Below, piece after piece: positions 20,380-28,656 of a DNA stretch of 64,000 nt. Source of the DNA: Salimicrobium album (GTDB lineage Bacteria > Bacillota > Bacilli > Bacillales > Halobacillaceae); contig NZ_FNOS01000001.1 in NCBI RefSeq assembly GCF_900107115.1, positions 248,001 to 312,000 on the forward strand, in the 5' to 3' direction. The notes beneath the pieces are model-generated. The model did not search any database and had not been told where the DNA came from. It saw only the letters and a program-made list of their open reading frames with translations. The position numbers and the translations under genes were made by a program. Positions within the stretch are counted from its first letter, which is position 1; every line of letters starts with the position of its first letter.

Positions 20380-20428
20380 AAAAGAAGAAGGCTTGAGAGG
20401 CTTTTCCTCCCGAGCCTTCTTCTTTTTT
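20380..20428. terminator. Bidirectional terminator between yplQ and fadH
   Basis: Long stem AAAAGAAGAAGGCT with its complement, A-run and T-run on both sides, between convergent genes. Confidence 0.9.
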
Positions 20429-21188
20429 AAAAAGGAAACTGGTTCAACCATTGTCCGCCATCAAGAGTTACCACCTCTCCGTTCATATAGGAAGCATCCT
20501 CCGATAAGATGAACCCTGCCAATTTCGCAATTTCCTCAGGAGTTCCGACCCGTCCAAGAGGTACAGAACTAAGCGTACGCTTATAAGCATCTTCCGACTG
20601 GAATAACTTCTCCGCTCCCCCGGTTCGTTCAATCGGGCCCGGAGCAATAGCGTTGACTCTCACCCCATACCTGCGTCCCCATTCAACGGCCAGTGTTCTT
20701 GTCATAGTCAGGACCCCTGCTTTTGCAGATGCCGAATGCACTACTCCCGCTCCCGCGTTCCAGGCATACGTGGCCACCATATTAAGTATGCTCCCTTTGG
20801 TTTTGTTCGCGATCCAGTAGTTCATAACCTCCCGGCTGCAGTAAAACGTCCCGTTCAGAACTATATCGATGACTGATTTCCATCCATTCGGAGACATTTC
20901 TTCCGCTTTTTGGATGAAATTTCCTGCTGCATTATTTACTAAATGGTCAATCCTGCCAAATGTATCGTGTGTCTTTTCCACCATCTTTTTCACATCTTCC
21001 GGTTCTCTTACATCCATTACTACCCTTAGAATTCTTTCCTGTCCCTCTGCATTGCTCAGGGCTTCATTCAGTTTATCTTCGTTTCTTCCCGTGATGACAA
21101 CATTTGCACCGTTTTCAAGAAAATGAGTGGCCATTGCCAGACCCATTCCGCTTGATCCACCTGTAATTATGACTGTCTCTTTCTTCAT
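20427..21188 (-). CDS. fadH: Short-chain dehydrogenase, probable 2,4-dienoyl-CoA reductase
   Basis: NADPH-dependent SDR, 253 residues. Cofactor motif TGGSSGMGLAMA, NNAAGNF, and ILNMVATYAWNAG. At the usual YxxxK site it has SASAK, so Tyr is missing, as in the 2,4-dienoyl-CoA reductase branch of the SDR family (DECR/FadH-YkuF), which also keeps the PGPIERTGG segment. It would reduce unsaturated fatty acyl-CoA intermediates in beta-oxidation. FadH (YkuF) is in the same general region in B. subtilis. The exact substrate is inferred. Confidence 0.8.
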   Translation of the reverse strand: MKKETVIITGGSSGMGLAMATHFLENGANVVITGRNEDKLNEALSNAEGQERILRVVMDVREPEDVKKMVEKTHDTFGRIDHLVNNAAGNFIQKAEEMSPNGWKSVIDIVLNGTFYCSREVMNYWIANKTKGSILNMVATYAWNAGAGVVHSASAKAGVLTMTRTLAVEWGRRYGVRVNAIAPGPIERTGGAEKLFQSEDAYKRTLSSVPLGRVGTPEEIAKLAGFILSEDASYMNGEVVTLDGGQWLNQFPF

Positions 21189-21328
21189 TTTATCAGCTCC
21201 TTATATTAAAAACAGTTCGCCAAAAAAAAATGAATACCTGCTCATTTTTCGTTTTTCGACATTTTTGTGAAAAGAATGGGACGTATAATCTTTCATGATA
21301 CAATGTATACGTCAGAAAGGAGTAAACA

Positions 21329-21907
21329 ATGAAAAAACTTTTTATATTGCTCTCATTATTATTCATCAGTGCCTGTGGCAGTACTGCGGAAATAGATTCA
21401 AACATGTCCCGTGACATAGTCGATCTTTCGGCTAAAAACCAGCACGGAGAACAAGTGGATGTTAAAGAAGAAATGAAAGGCGACTACTGGGTAGCCAATA
21501 TGATTTTCACAAGCTGCACCACCGTGTGCCCCCCTATGACGAGCAATATGTCGCGACTGCAAGACCAGATTGAACAAGAAGGGCTGGACATCAGACTGGC
21601 TTCCTTTTCTATAGACCCGTCTACAGATGACGTAAAGACACTGAAACAGTTCGCGGATAAATACAATCCCGATTACGGGAACTGGAGTTTCTACACCGGT
21701 TATCCTTTCGAAGAAATCAAGGAACTTTCTATTAAATCATTCCAGTCTCCGGTGCAAAAACTTGAGAACTCCGATCAGTATGCCCATGCCACCGGATTCT
21801 TTCTCGTAACACCCGAAGGTAAAGTCATCAAAAACTATGAAGGAACGAACAGTGAGGCTATGGAGACGATTATGAGTGATCTGAAGAAGATCAAGGGCGC
21901 TTCATAA
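21329..21907 (+). CDS. Sco1/SenC family copper-binding thioredoxin-fold lipoprotein
   Basis: Membrane-anchored factor for CuA-site assembly of cytochrome c oxidase, or a thiol reductase. The 192 residues start with a signal peptide ending in lipobox FISAC, then a thioredoxin fold with the copper motif CTTVCPPM and a distal His in YAHATGFFLV. Both Cys and the His, the three Cu ligands, are present, so the protein should be functional. GAAAGGAG lies before the ATG. It is like BsSco (YpmQ). Confidence 0.9.
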   Translation: MKKLFILLSLLFISACGSTAEIDSNMSRDIVDLSAKNQHGEQVDVKEEMKGDYWVANMIFTSCTTVCPPMTSNMSRLQDQIEQEGLDIRLASFSIDPSTDDVKTLKQFADKYNPDYGNWSFYTGYPFEEIKELSIKSFQSPVQKLENSDQYAHATGFFLVTPEGKVIKNYEGTNSEAMETIMSDLKKIKGAS

Positions 21908-21971
21908 TTACTTTGCATTATATGTGCCCCCCCTATACAATAGAAGAAGCACGGGTAGAAAGGAGAAAATT

Positions 21972-22424
21972 ATGAACGAAAAACCGTTTTCCCCGCGGGA
22001 AATTGCGGAATCTTTATATGTGGTCAACCGCCATGCCAAGACCGCCCCTGATCCGAGACAGCTGTATGAATTGAAAAAAGAAGTGGTTGCCAAGCTTCTC
22101 AAAGAAGGAAAAGCCAAAAAAATCGGACTGCATTATTCCGACCGTCCCAGATTGAGCAAACAGCATTCCACCTTACTGATAGAAGTCTCCGGGTATTATT
22201 TTCATATTCCTGCTCAGAAAAAAGACTTTCAGGAATTAAAACATTTAGGGAAAGTCGATACCAGCTTCCGCAACCCCAAAGCAAGAACTTCTCTTTCTAA
22301 ATCCAGGCGTACTCTTCAGCAATATTTAGGTAAACAACTCAAAAAACCTTCACCTGTATCCTCGTACGGAAGTATGCTCGGCAATCAGAGCGTCGTCCCC
22401 TGGAATCAGCGGGTCCGACGTTAA
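21972..22424 (+). CDS. ykyB: YkyB-like conserved protein of unknown function
   Basis: A 150-residue basic, soluble protein beginning MNEKPFSPREIAESLYVVNRHAKTAPD. In B. subtilis a protein of this size and start (YkyB) lies close to patA, as here. No catalytic motif is visible; the C-terminal third is Lys/Arg/Ser-rich and could bind nucleic acid. Start ATG 21972 has AAAGGAG 6 nt upstream; the open frame extends further 5' without an RBS. The function is unknown. Confidence 0.75.
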   Translation: MNEKPFSPREIAESLYVVNRHAKTAPDPRQLYELKKEVVAKLLKEGKAKKIGLHYSDRPRLSKQHSTLLIEVSGYYFHIPAQKKDFQELKHLGKVDTSFRNPKARTSLSKSRRTLQQYLGKQLKKPSPVSSYGSMLGNQSVVPWNQRVRR

Positions 22425-22460
22425 TCGACGTAAACCTTTCTTGAATATTTGTTCCGAGGT

Positions 22461-22490
22461 AAAGACGCTGTAATTTAGCGTCTTTTCTAT
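22461..22490 (+). terminator. Terminator of ykyB
   Basis: Stem AAAGACGCT/AGCGTCTTT with a 7-nt loop, followed by a T-rich tail. Confidence 0.8.
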
Positions 22491-22658
22491 TTTTATCAAA
22501 GCAATGTAACCTTTTCCCTTCTACCCTTCGGCAAGGAAAATGATTTATGGTACTATCAGTGGGTAAGTTTATGTATGAAACAGCGTCTCTATTCTTCATA
22601 TCGTCGCAGATATCGGACGACTATCGTTTATTAATGTGAAACAAAAGGTGGTTATAAA

Positions 22659-23810
22659 GTGGAATACTTATTGAATGAACAAGTAAAACAACTTCAAATC
22701 TCGGGGATCCGGCAGTTTTTTAACATGGTCAGAGACTATGAGGACGTCGTCTCCCTTACTATTGGCCAGCCTGATTTCCAAACGCCGGAGCGGGTGAAAA
22801 GTGCCGCGATCACTTCTATTGAAGAAAACAAAACTGCATATACCATGAACGCCGGAATTCCGGAGTTAAGACAGGCCATAGCGGAGGATGTGGAAAAATA
22901 CGGCTTGCACTACGATGCGGATTCCGAAATCATCGTTACTGTAGGGGCATCCGAAGCTATAGATATCAGCCTTAGAACTATATTGAGTCCCGGTGATGAA
23001 GTGCTTCTTCCATCCCCGGTATATCCCGGATACGAGCCTCTCATAAAAATGGCCGGGGCCAGCCCTGTCCATGTGGATATTGCTCCGTATGATTTTGTAT
23101 TGACGAAAGATGCAATAGAATCTCACATCACGGACCGAACGAAAGCGGTCATCATGCCTTACCCGTCGAACCCGACCGGGGTCTCCCCTTCTTTCGGACA
23201 GCTCGAGGAAATTGCCCGATTTATGCAAAACAAAGAAATGTTTGTCATAGCGGACGAAATCTACAGTGAGCTGGTTTATAAGAATCCTCACACCTCCCTT
23301 GCGTCATTCCTGGGTTTGAAGGATAAGGTGGTAGTCATAAACGGGGTGAGTAAATCCTTTTCTATGACCGGCTTCAGAATCGGGTATGTTCTTGCACCGG
23401 ACTGGATGCGGCAGCATATGTTGAAAGTCCATCAGTATAATGTTTCCTGCGCCTCTTCTGTGAGTCAACACGCCGCTCTGGAAGCGCTGAAGAACAATCA
23501 GACTGAAATAGAACGGATGAGAGCCACTTACGAAAAACGGAGAGCTTTCGTTCTGGAGAAATTAAAAGACATCGGCCTCTCCTTCGTAGAGCCGGACGGG
23601 GCATTTTACGTCTTTATCCAGTTTCCTTCCGCCAAAAGCACTTTCGAGACCGCTGTAGGTTTAGTCGAGAAATCCGGGATAGCTTTAGTGCCAGGCAGCG
23701 CCTTTTCCGAGGGGGGCGAAGGTTACATGCGCCTCTCTTACGCTTATGACCTTCCGACTCTCGAAAAAGGGCTTGAAAGACTCCGCCACTATGTAGAGCA
23801 TCATCTATAG
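22659..23810 (+). CDS. patA: Class I aminotransferase, probable N-acetyl-LL-diaminopimelate aminotransferase
   Basis: PLP aminotransferase, 383 residues, fold type I. Key residues seen: GQPDFQTPE, YTMNAGIPELRQAIA, the pyridine-ring Asp in VIADEIYSELVY, the PLP Lys in VSKSFSMTGFRIGY, and the C-terminal Arg in YMRLSYA. In B. subtilis PatA has been assigned to N-acetyl-LL-DAP aminotransfer, which would connect it to dapH and dapL in this window. It starts GTG at 22659, with AAAGGTGG 7 nt upstream. The gap 22425-22658 holds the ykyB terminator and no obvious gene. Confidence 0.85.
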   Translation: MEYLLNEQVKQLQISGIRQFFNMVRDYEDVVSLTIGQPDFQTPERVKSAAITSIEENKTAYTMNAGIPELRQAIAEDVEKYGLHYDADSEIIVTVGASEAIDISLRTILSPGDEVLLPSPVYPGYEPLIKMAGASPVHVDIAPYDFVLTKDAIESHITDRTKAVIMPYPSNPTGVSPSFGQLEEIARFMQNKEMFVIADEIYSELVYKNPHTSLASFLGLKDKVVVINGVSKSFSMTGFRIGYVLAPDWMRQHMLKVHQYNVSCASSVSQHAALEALKNNQTEIERMRATYEKRRAFVLEKLKDIGLSFVEPDGAFYVFIQFPSAKSTFETAVGLVEKSGIALVPGSAFSEGGEGYMRLSYAYDLPTLEKGLERLRHYVEHHL

Positions 23811-23875
23811 GTTCATGTACTTCTTCTATGCTATAATAGGAGTAGTATTTGTAATTACAGGAAGGAAGATTCCAA

Positions 23876-24397
23876 TTGGCTGCAAAACAAAAAAATGAAT
23901 GGCTGGAATGGGGTAAAGCGATTCTGGTCGCTGTAGTTTTGGCTTTTATCATTCGTAATTTTCTCTTCGCCACCTCTATTGTCGAAGGAGCCAGCATGGA
24001 CCCTACTCTTGAGAACGGAGAGCGTGTAGTGTTCAATAAAGTGGTATATCATCTGGATGAACCCGAATTCAACGATATAGTCATCATCGAGCGTCCTGAG
24101 AAAAGTTATGTGAAACGCGTCATCGGTGAACCCGGAGACACAGTGGAAGTGAAAAATCATGAATTGTTCGTTAATGGAGAAAAACAGAAGCAGAACTACC
24201 TGGACCAAAGCTCTATTCAGGCGACAAGGGATTATGGACCGATAAAGGTGCCGGACGGAAAATACTTCGTCATGGGCGATAATAGAGCTGTCAGTAAGGA
24301 TAGCCGGAATGGACTGGGTATGATTGAGGAAGAAGAAATTATCGGACGGACCGAACTTGTAATTTTCCCCTTTGGAGAAGCAGAGAGAACGGAATAA
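23876..24397 (+). CDS. sipT: Type I signal peptidase
   Basis: Membrane serine-lysine protease that removes signal peptides. The 173 residues have one N-terminal TM helix (about 14-34), box B with the catalytic Ser (EGASMDPTL), box D with the catalytic Lys (SYVKRVIGEPGD), and box E GDNRAVSKDSRNGLG. Single-TM prokaryotic-type enzyme (SipS/SipT-like); which paralogue cannot be decided. It starts with TTG at 23876, with GGAAGGAAG upstream, and ends at a strong terminator. Confidence 0.92.
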   Translation: MAAKQKNEWLEWGKAILVAVVLAFIIRNFLFATSIVEGASMDPTLENGERVVFNKVVYHLDEPEFNDIVIIERPEKSYVKRVIGEPGDTVEVKNHELFVNGEKQKQNYLDQSSIQATRDYGPIKVPDGKYFVMGDNRAVSKDSRNGLGMIEEEEIIGRTELVIFPFGEAERTE

Positions 24398-24410
24398 TCG
24401 AGAGAAATGA

Positions 24411-24450
24411 AAGAGGGAAGCTGCCGGTAATGGCAGCTTCCCTCTTTTGC
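24411..24450. terminator. Terminator of sipT
   Basis: Perfect 15-bp stem AAGAGGGAAGCTGCC with its complement and a GTAAT-type loop, T-tail on the plus strand. It also faces the small minus-strand ORF at 24455-24532. Confidence 0.92.
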
Positions 24451-24454
24451 GTTT

Positions 24455-24532
24455 TCAGCCGTTATCAAGAACAATAAATCCGATGAGTGCGATAAGGACA
24501 AATAAAAGGATCAAAAACATTGTGATTTCCAT
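24455..24532 (-). CDS. Putative 25-residue membrane micropeptide
   Basis: Minus-strand ORF with a full AGGAGGTGA ribosome-binding site 9 nt before the ATG at 24532 and a TGA stop at 24455. The peptide starts MEITMFLILLF and ends VLDNG; residues 5-22 form a single hydrophobic helix with acidic ends. No known family recognised. It is too short for standard gene finders, but the RBS is better than that of many genes here. Possibilities are a small transporter/oxidase accessory subunit or a type I toxin-like peptide. Terminated by the shared hairpin at 24411-24450. Confidence 0.55.
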   Translation of the reverse strand: MEITMFLILLFVLIALIGFIVLDNG

Positions 24533-24640
24533 GGAGACCTTCACCTCCTAGTGTATGTATATTTCATGTTATAGTAGACAGGTAAACCTTAAACTATATC
24601 TATTCTAACCGTTTTTGATTTCAAATGAAAGAGGTGGACC

Positions 24641-25387
24641 ATGGGAGACAGGATATTTTACTTTTTCACCGGCTGGTTTATAGTAGGTTTTATTCTGGTG
24701 CCGCTAGATCTTGTCCCTCCCTGGCTGGAGTGGGCAAACAGCGTATTTCTGATTGCTGCCGGTATAGTCGCCGTAACCTATTTTATACATACTTATAAGA
24801 AAAAAGCAGGTCTGTTTTACAGTACACTGGTTTTCACAGTGAGTATTGCTGTAGAGCAATTCGGTGTACAGAGCGGCTTTCTGTTCGGCAGTTATGAATA
24901 TACGGCACGTTTCGGTATCAAAATCCTCGATACCCCCATAACTATAGGTTTTGCGTGGTTACTTGTGATGGGGTGCGCCGATGTTATCGCCCGGGGGATA
25001 GTCCGCCATTCCCGTTTCCTTCTTGCGATAGTCGGAGCGCTTGTTGCGGTGACAATGGACCTTATTCTTGATCCTGTTGCTTTTCAGGTGAAAGAATACT
25101 GGATCTGGGGAGAAGGCGGTTTATATTACGATATACCTTCTCAGAACTTTTTAGGCTGGTTTGTACTCGCTTTTCTTTTCCAGTCGGTCCTCGGTTTCTT
25201 TACCCATCATCCTGTTTCTGTCTGGCAGACGCGTATGAGCCTGGTTTTCCTCGGCATGATTGCCATGTTCAGCGTGACTGCCTTCGCGGGAGGTCTTTTG
25301 TTAGCTCCGATACTCGTTCTTATTCTGGGGGCTTTCTGGTATACTTTGTTCAAAAGAAAGAAGGCTCGTCATGAAATATCCGAATAA
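24641..25387 (+). CDS. cruF: CruF-like carotenoid hydratase (carotenoid biosynthesis membrane protein)
   Basis: A 248-residue integral membrane protein with about seven TM helices, of the CruF/carotenoid biosynthetic protein family, which adds water at the C-1' double bond of acyclic carotenoid ends. Family signs are EQFGVQSGFLFGSYEYT, the DTPITIGFAWLLVMGCAD segment, and VTMDLILDPVAFQVKEYWIW with conserved Asp and Trp. In Bacillus C30 pathways a CruF-type hydratase has been linked to 1-hydroxylated apo-8'-lycopene derivatives, which are then glycosylated and acylated. It is the first gene of a four-gene operon, and the next gene overlaps its 3' end by 17 bp. Confidence 0.8.
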   Translation: MGDRIFYFFTGWFIVGFILVPLDLVPPWLEWANSVFLIAAGIVAVTYFIHTYKKKAGLFYSTLVFTVSIAVEQFGVQSGFLFGSYEYTARFGIKILDTPITIGFAWLLVMGCADVIARGIVRHSRFLLAIVGALVAVTMDLILDPVAFQVKEYWIWGEGGLYYDIPSQNFLGWFVLAFLFQSVLGFFTHHPVSVWQTRMSLVFLGMIAMFSVTAFAGGLLLAPILVLILGAFWYTLFKRKKARHEISE

Positions 25388-26009
25388 AAGCAGATGGATT
25401 GAAAGCGGCTTCCGAAGAGTGAGCCGCACACTCATCCGTCGTCAATTCCATAATGTCTATATTGCCAAAGACTCCGGGACTTCTCCTTCCTATGGGTTGT
25501 TTCTGATCAACCACTCCAGCTGGTGGGACGGGCTGCTTCTCCATTTACTCAATGATAAAGTGTTGCAGACAGACAGTCATATTATGATTGATGAGGAGGG
25601 AATGGAGCGGTTTCCGGTATTTTCCAGGGTCGGTGGCTTCTCAGTAGATCATAACTCTCTCTCTCATACCAGACAGGCACTTCTTTACACCGAAAAGCTG
25701 TTAAAAGAGAAAAAAGGAGTCTTTCTGTTCCCCCAGGGCGGAGAAAAACATCAGGAGGCCCGTCCTCTCCGTTTTCAAAAAGGGGCAGGTTTCATTATTA
25801 GGAGATGTCCTTCGGAACCGGTGACCCCGGTTGTCATTTACTATTCATTCGGTCATAACAGGAAACCGGAAGCTTACATTCAAATCGGTCCCGCGCAAAA
25901 AGGGAACGTTTCTGTCATCGACTGGGAAAAAACTATGGAGCAACAGCTCGATGCACTGAAGCAAAAGGTGATGCAGGAAGATTCCGATTCGTTCAAAGAA
26001 CTTCTTTGA
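25371..26009 (+). CDS. PlsC-like acyltransferase in carotenoid operon
   Basis: 212-residue acyltransferase with the NHxxxxD motif (NHSSWWDG), a substrate-binding FPQGG motif, and a terminal Pro/Val strand (EPVTPVVIYY), all typical of 1-acylglycerol-phosphate acyltransferases. Because it overlaps cruF and precedes a glycosyltransferase and a crtN-like gene, I infer that it esterifies the sugar of a glycosyl-carotenoid with a fatty acid, a step done by an acyltransferase in Bacillus and staphyloxanthin pathways. It is unlike S. aureus CrtO in lacking an extended membrane region. An alternative is a role in phospholipid synthesis. Confidence 0.75.
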   Translation: MKYPNKSRWIESGFRRVSRTLIRRQFHNVYIAKDSGTSPSYGLFLINHSSWWDGLLLHLLNDKVLQTDSHIMIDEEGMERFPVFSRVGGFSVDHNSLSHTRQALLYTEKLLKEKKGVFLFPQGGEKHQEARPLRFQKGAGFIIRRCPSEPVTPVVIYYSFGHNRKPEAYIQIGPAQKGNVSVIDWEKTMEQQLDALKQKVMQEDSDSFKELL

Positions 26010-26100
26010 TATTCTTTCTCCTTCATGAGTCCATGCGGAGAAGGGCGCGGTATGGGAAGCAAAACGTGAATTTGTACAGGTACCTGGAGGAGGGAGAGTA

Positions 26101-27189
26101 ATGGTTACTATTTTTTTGATATTAGCAGGGGTGCTTTTTCTTTGGACTATATTCAATTCTATGTTCATGCCGGGTTTAAAATCGAATAATCTGCGCCGGA
26201 TCGCTCCGGTTTCAATTCTCATCCCCCTTAGAAATGAAGAGTTTAACGCAGGCCCACTCGTAGAATCATTGAAAAAAATCACCTATCCCGATCTGGAAAT
26301 TCTTCTGTTGGACGATCATTCGGAGGACCGGACTTTCGCCCTTCTTTCGGAAGCAACCGCTGATGATCCGCGGTTCCGGCTTTTCAAGGGGGAACCTCTC
26401 AAAAAAGGATGGACCGGTAAAGTATTTGCCTGTCACCAGCTTTCCCGTCTGGCCCGGGGAGAGTATATGCTTTTTCTCGACGCAGATGTCCGGGTCTCGC
26501 CCGATATCGTCACAAAACTGCTCGCTCTCACCGGACAGAAACAGGCCTCTTTTATTTCAGGCTTCCCTTCCTTTACAGACCGGAGTCTGCTCGGACGGCT
26601 CCTTGTACCGATGCAGCATTTTGTCATTCACATGCACCTTCCTCTCTTCATGGCTAACAAGACAGAAATCCCTATGTTCACTGCAGCTTTTGGAGGATGT
26701 CTGTTTATCGAAAGAGAAGCTTATGAAGAGATAGGAGGGCACACGGAGGTATTCGATTCCCTGGTGGAAGACGTACATCTCGCGAAAAAGATGAAGGAAA
26801 ACAAAAAACGTACCATACTCGCTAATGTAACGTCAGACGTATCCTGCCGGATGTATGAAAGAAACACGGATGTCTGGAAGGGGTTCCAGAAGAACATTTT
26901 CCCCGGTCTCGGCCGCTCTTTACCACTGGCTCTTCTGCTTGTACTGCTTTATACAGGGCTCTTCCTCTTCCCTTTTGCAGCTGCTTTAATTACAGGAGGA
27001 AGCTGGTGGGGTGTCTGTCTTCTGCTCGTTGCTGTTAAAATGTTCGTTGATGTCCGTACAGGTCATCCGTGGTGGATTTCTTTGCTCCTCCCTGTGTCCG
27101 CTATTTCAGTGATTCTTGTTCTCTTTTCCTCCATAAAAGTCGATCGTCAGAAGAAACAATATGAATGGAAGGGGCGTACGTATTCATGA
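26101..27189 (+). CDS. Glycosyltransferase family 2, carotenoid glucosyltransferase type
   Basis: 362-residue GT-A enzyme with an N-terminal TM helix, nucleotide-sugar motif ILIPLRNEE...LLLDDHSEDRT, the metal DxD in FLDADVRVS, the acceptor-site motif EDVHLAKKMKENK, and two to three C-terminal TM helices. This layout matches CrtQ-like diaponeurosporenoate glucosyltransferases. The operon context (acyltransferase before, crtN-like gene after with an ATGA overlap) supports transfer of a hexose to a hydroxylated or carboxylated C30 carotenoid. Good RBS GAGGAGGGA 6 nt before the ATG. Confidence 0.8.
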   Translation: MVTIFLILAGVLFLWTIFNSMFMPGLKSNNLRRIAPVSILIPLRNEEFNAGPLVESLKKITYPDLEILLLDDHSEDRTFALLSEATADDPRFRLFKGEPLKKGWTGKVFACHQLSRLARGEYMLFLDADVRVSPDIVTKLLALTGQKQASFISGFPSFTDRSLLGRLLVPMQHFVIHMHLPLFMANKTEIPMFTAAFGGCLFIEREAYEEIGGHTEVFDSLVEDVHLAKKMKENKKRTILANVTSDVSCRMYERNTDVWKGFQKNIFPGLGRSLPLALLLVLLYTGLFLFPFAAALITGGSWWGVCLLLVAVKMFVDVRTGHPWWISLLLPVSAISVILVLFSSIKVDRQKKQYEWKGRTYS

Positions 27190-28607
27190 AAACGATTATT
27201 GTGGGCGGAGGTCTTGCGGGATTATCCGCAGCTGTAACCCTCGCCTCTGAAGGAGTGGAAACTGTTCTTTATGAAAAAAGTTCCCATTTCGGAGGAAAAA
27301 TGAAAAGTGTCGATATGGAAGGATTCCATTTCGACTTCGGCCCCAACACTATCACCATGCCCTACGTATTCGAAAATGTGTTAAGAAAAGGAGGTATGGG
27401 AGGATCGTTAAGCTATCAGAAACTTTCCACTCATACACGGAACCAGTTCCCTGATGGTACCGTTTTTGACCTTTCTTCCGACCGTGACGTAATGATCAGA
27501 CAGCTCAACAGGATAGATGAGAAAGGAGCCAGGCGTTACGACCGGTTCTCCGAGGCCATTTCGAAACTTTTCGACACCTCTTATTCTTCTTTTCTCACAC
27601 GCGTCTTCACCGGTAAAAACGATTATTTCTCCGCATCGCTTCTCACAAGTACGATGCAGGTACGGCCGATGCAAAGTATGAGCAGCTTTTACCGCCGATA
27701 TTTCTCCTCCCCTCATGTACTTGACGCTCTGAACAGGTACGCCACTTACGTCGGGTCGGATCCTTATCGCGCCCCGGCAACGTTTGCGATGATCGCTTAT
27801 CTGGAACTTATGGAGGGAGTGTATTACGTTCAGGGAGGCAATACCAAAATTGCCGAAACTATGGTCCAGGCAGCCGAGAATTGTGGTGCCTCGCTTCACA
27901 AAAACCGTGAAGTCGTTTCTTTGCTGAAAAAAGGGAAAAGAATTGAAGGCGTAGTGCTGGAGGACGGAGAAAAGGTAAAAGCTGACAACGTTATAATCAA
28001 CGGAGATCTTGCGCATACACTTCCTTCTCTTCTTGAAGAAGAGCAGCCTGAATACGACCCTTCGATCTCTGCCTTTGTTATTCTTGCCGGAATCGACGGT
28101 GCACTTCCGCTGCACCACCATCACCTATTCTTTTCGGCAGACTATAAGAAGGAATTCAGCGAACTCCGCTCCGGTAAATATCCCGAAGACCCGACGATTT
28201 ATATAGCAACATCCCGCAAATCCGATCCTTCGATATCCCCGGGCGGGGACAATTGCTTTATTATGGTAAATGCTCCTCCAGGCAAATCTGCAGACAAAGA
28301 AGAATATAAACAGGTGATATATAATAAACTGGAAAATAGCGGAATTCACCTATCCAAGAAGATTCTATTCGAACAGATCTGGACACCTTTTGATATTGAA
28401 AAAGAATTCTCCAGTTTCCAGGGCGCTCTTTACGGCCCAAGTGTCAATAACCGAAAACAGGCTTTCCTCCGGCCACGGAACAAATCCGACCGATTTGATA
28501 ATCTGTATTTTGCCGGCGGCAGCACACATCCGGGAGGAGGTTCACCGATCGTAACTCTCAGCGGACAAAATGTAGCGAACTATCTTGTAAATAAAATAGT
28601 GAACTGA
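27186..28607 (+). CDS. CrtN-like carotenoid desaturase/oxygenase (third paralogue, CrtNc type)
   Basis: FAD-dependent amine-oxidase/phytoene-desaturase family, 473 residues. N-terminal dinucleotide motif IIVGGGLAGLSAAVTLASEG, FHFDFGPNTITMPYV, and the C-terminal carotenoid-binding motif FAGGSTHPGGGSPIVTLSGQNVAN. Start ATG 27186 overlaps the glycosyltransferase stop (ATGA). It is one of three paralogues in 8 kb; the other two are in the opposite operon. In Bacillus C30 clusters the extra CrtN-like enzymes (CrtNb, CrtNc) oxidise end groups rather than desaturate, so I infer end-group dehydrogenation/oxidation. It could be a 3,4-desaturase. Confidence 0.8.
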   Translation: MKTIIVGGGLAGLSAAVTLASEGVETVLYEKSSHFGGKMKSVDMEGFHFDFGPNTITMPYVFENVLRKGGMGGSLSYQKLSTHTRNQFPDGTVFDLSSDRDVMIRQLNRIDEKGARRYDRFSEAISKLFDTSYSSFLTRVFTGKNDYFSASLLTSTMQVRPMQSMSSFYRRYFSSPHVLDALNRYATYVGSDPYRAPATFAMIAYLELMEGVYYVQGGNTKIAETMVQAAENCGASLHKNREVVSLLKKGKRIEGVVLEDGEKVKADNVIINGDLAHTLPSLLEEEQPEYDPSISAFVILAGIDGALPLHHHHLFFSADYKKEFSELRSGKYPEDPTIYIATSRKSDPSISPGGDNCFIMVNAPPGKSADKEEYKQVIYNKLENSGIHLSKKILFEQIWTPFDIEKEFSSFQGALYGPSVNNRKQAFLRPRNKSDRFDNLYFAGGSTHPGGGSPIVTLSGQNVANYLVNKIVN

Positions 28608-28616
28608 ATGACGATT

Positions 28617-28656
28617 AAAAAAAGATCATTGCAGCCTGGCAATGATCTTTTTCTTT
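28617..28656. terminator. Bidirectional terminator between the two carotenoid operons
   Basis: Stem AAAGATCATTG/CAATGATCTTT with A- and T-runs. It overlaps the 3' end of crtM and closes both convergent operons. Confidence 0.9.

Noticed and set aside
22572-22640. 22-codon plus-strand ORF upstream of patA
   Set aside because: Weak RBS and no distinctive composition; probably chance.
27408-28124. Minus-strand open frame of 238 codons in the CrtNc-type gene
   Set aside because: Antisense to a well-supported FAD enzyme; composition is that of a shadow.
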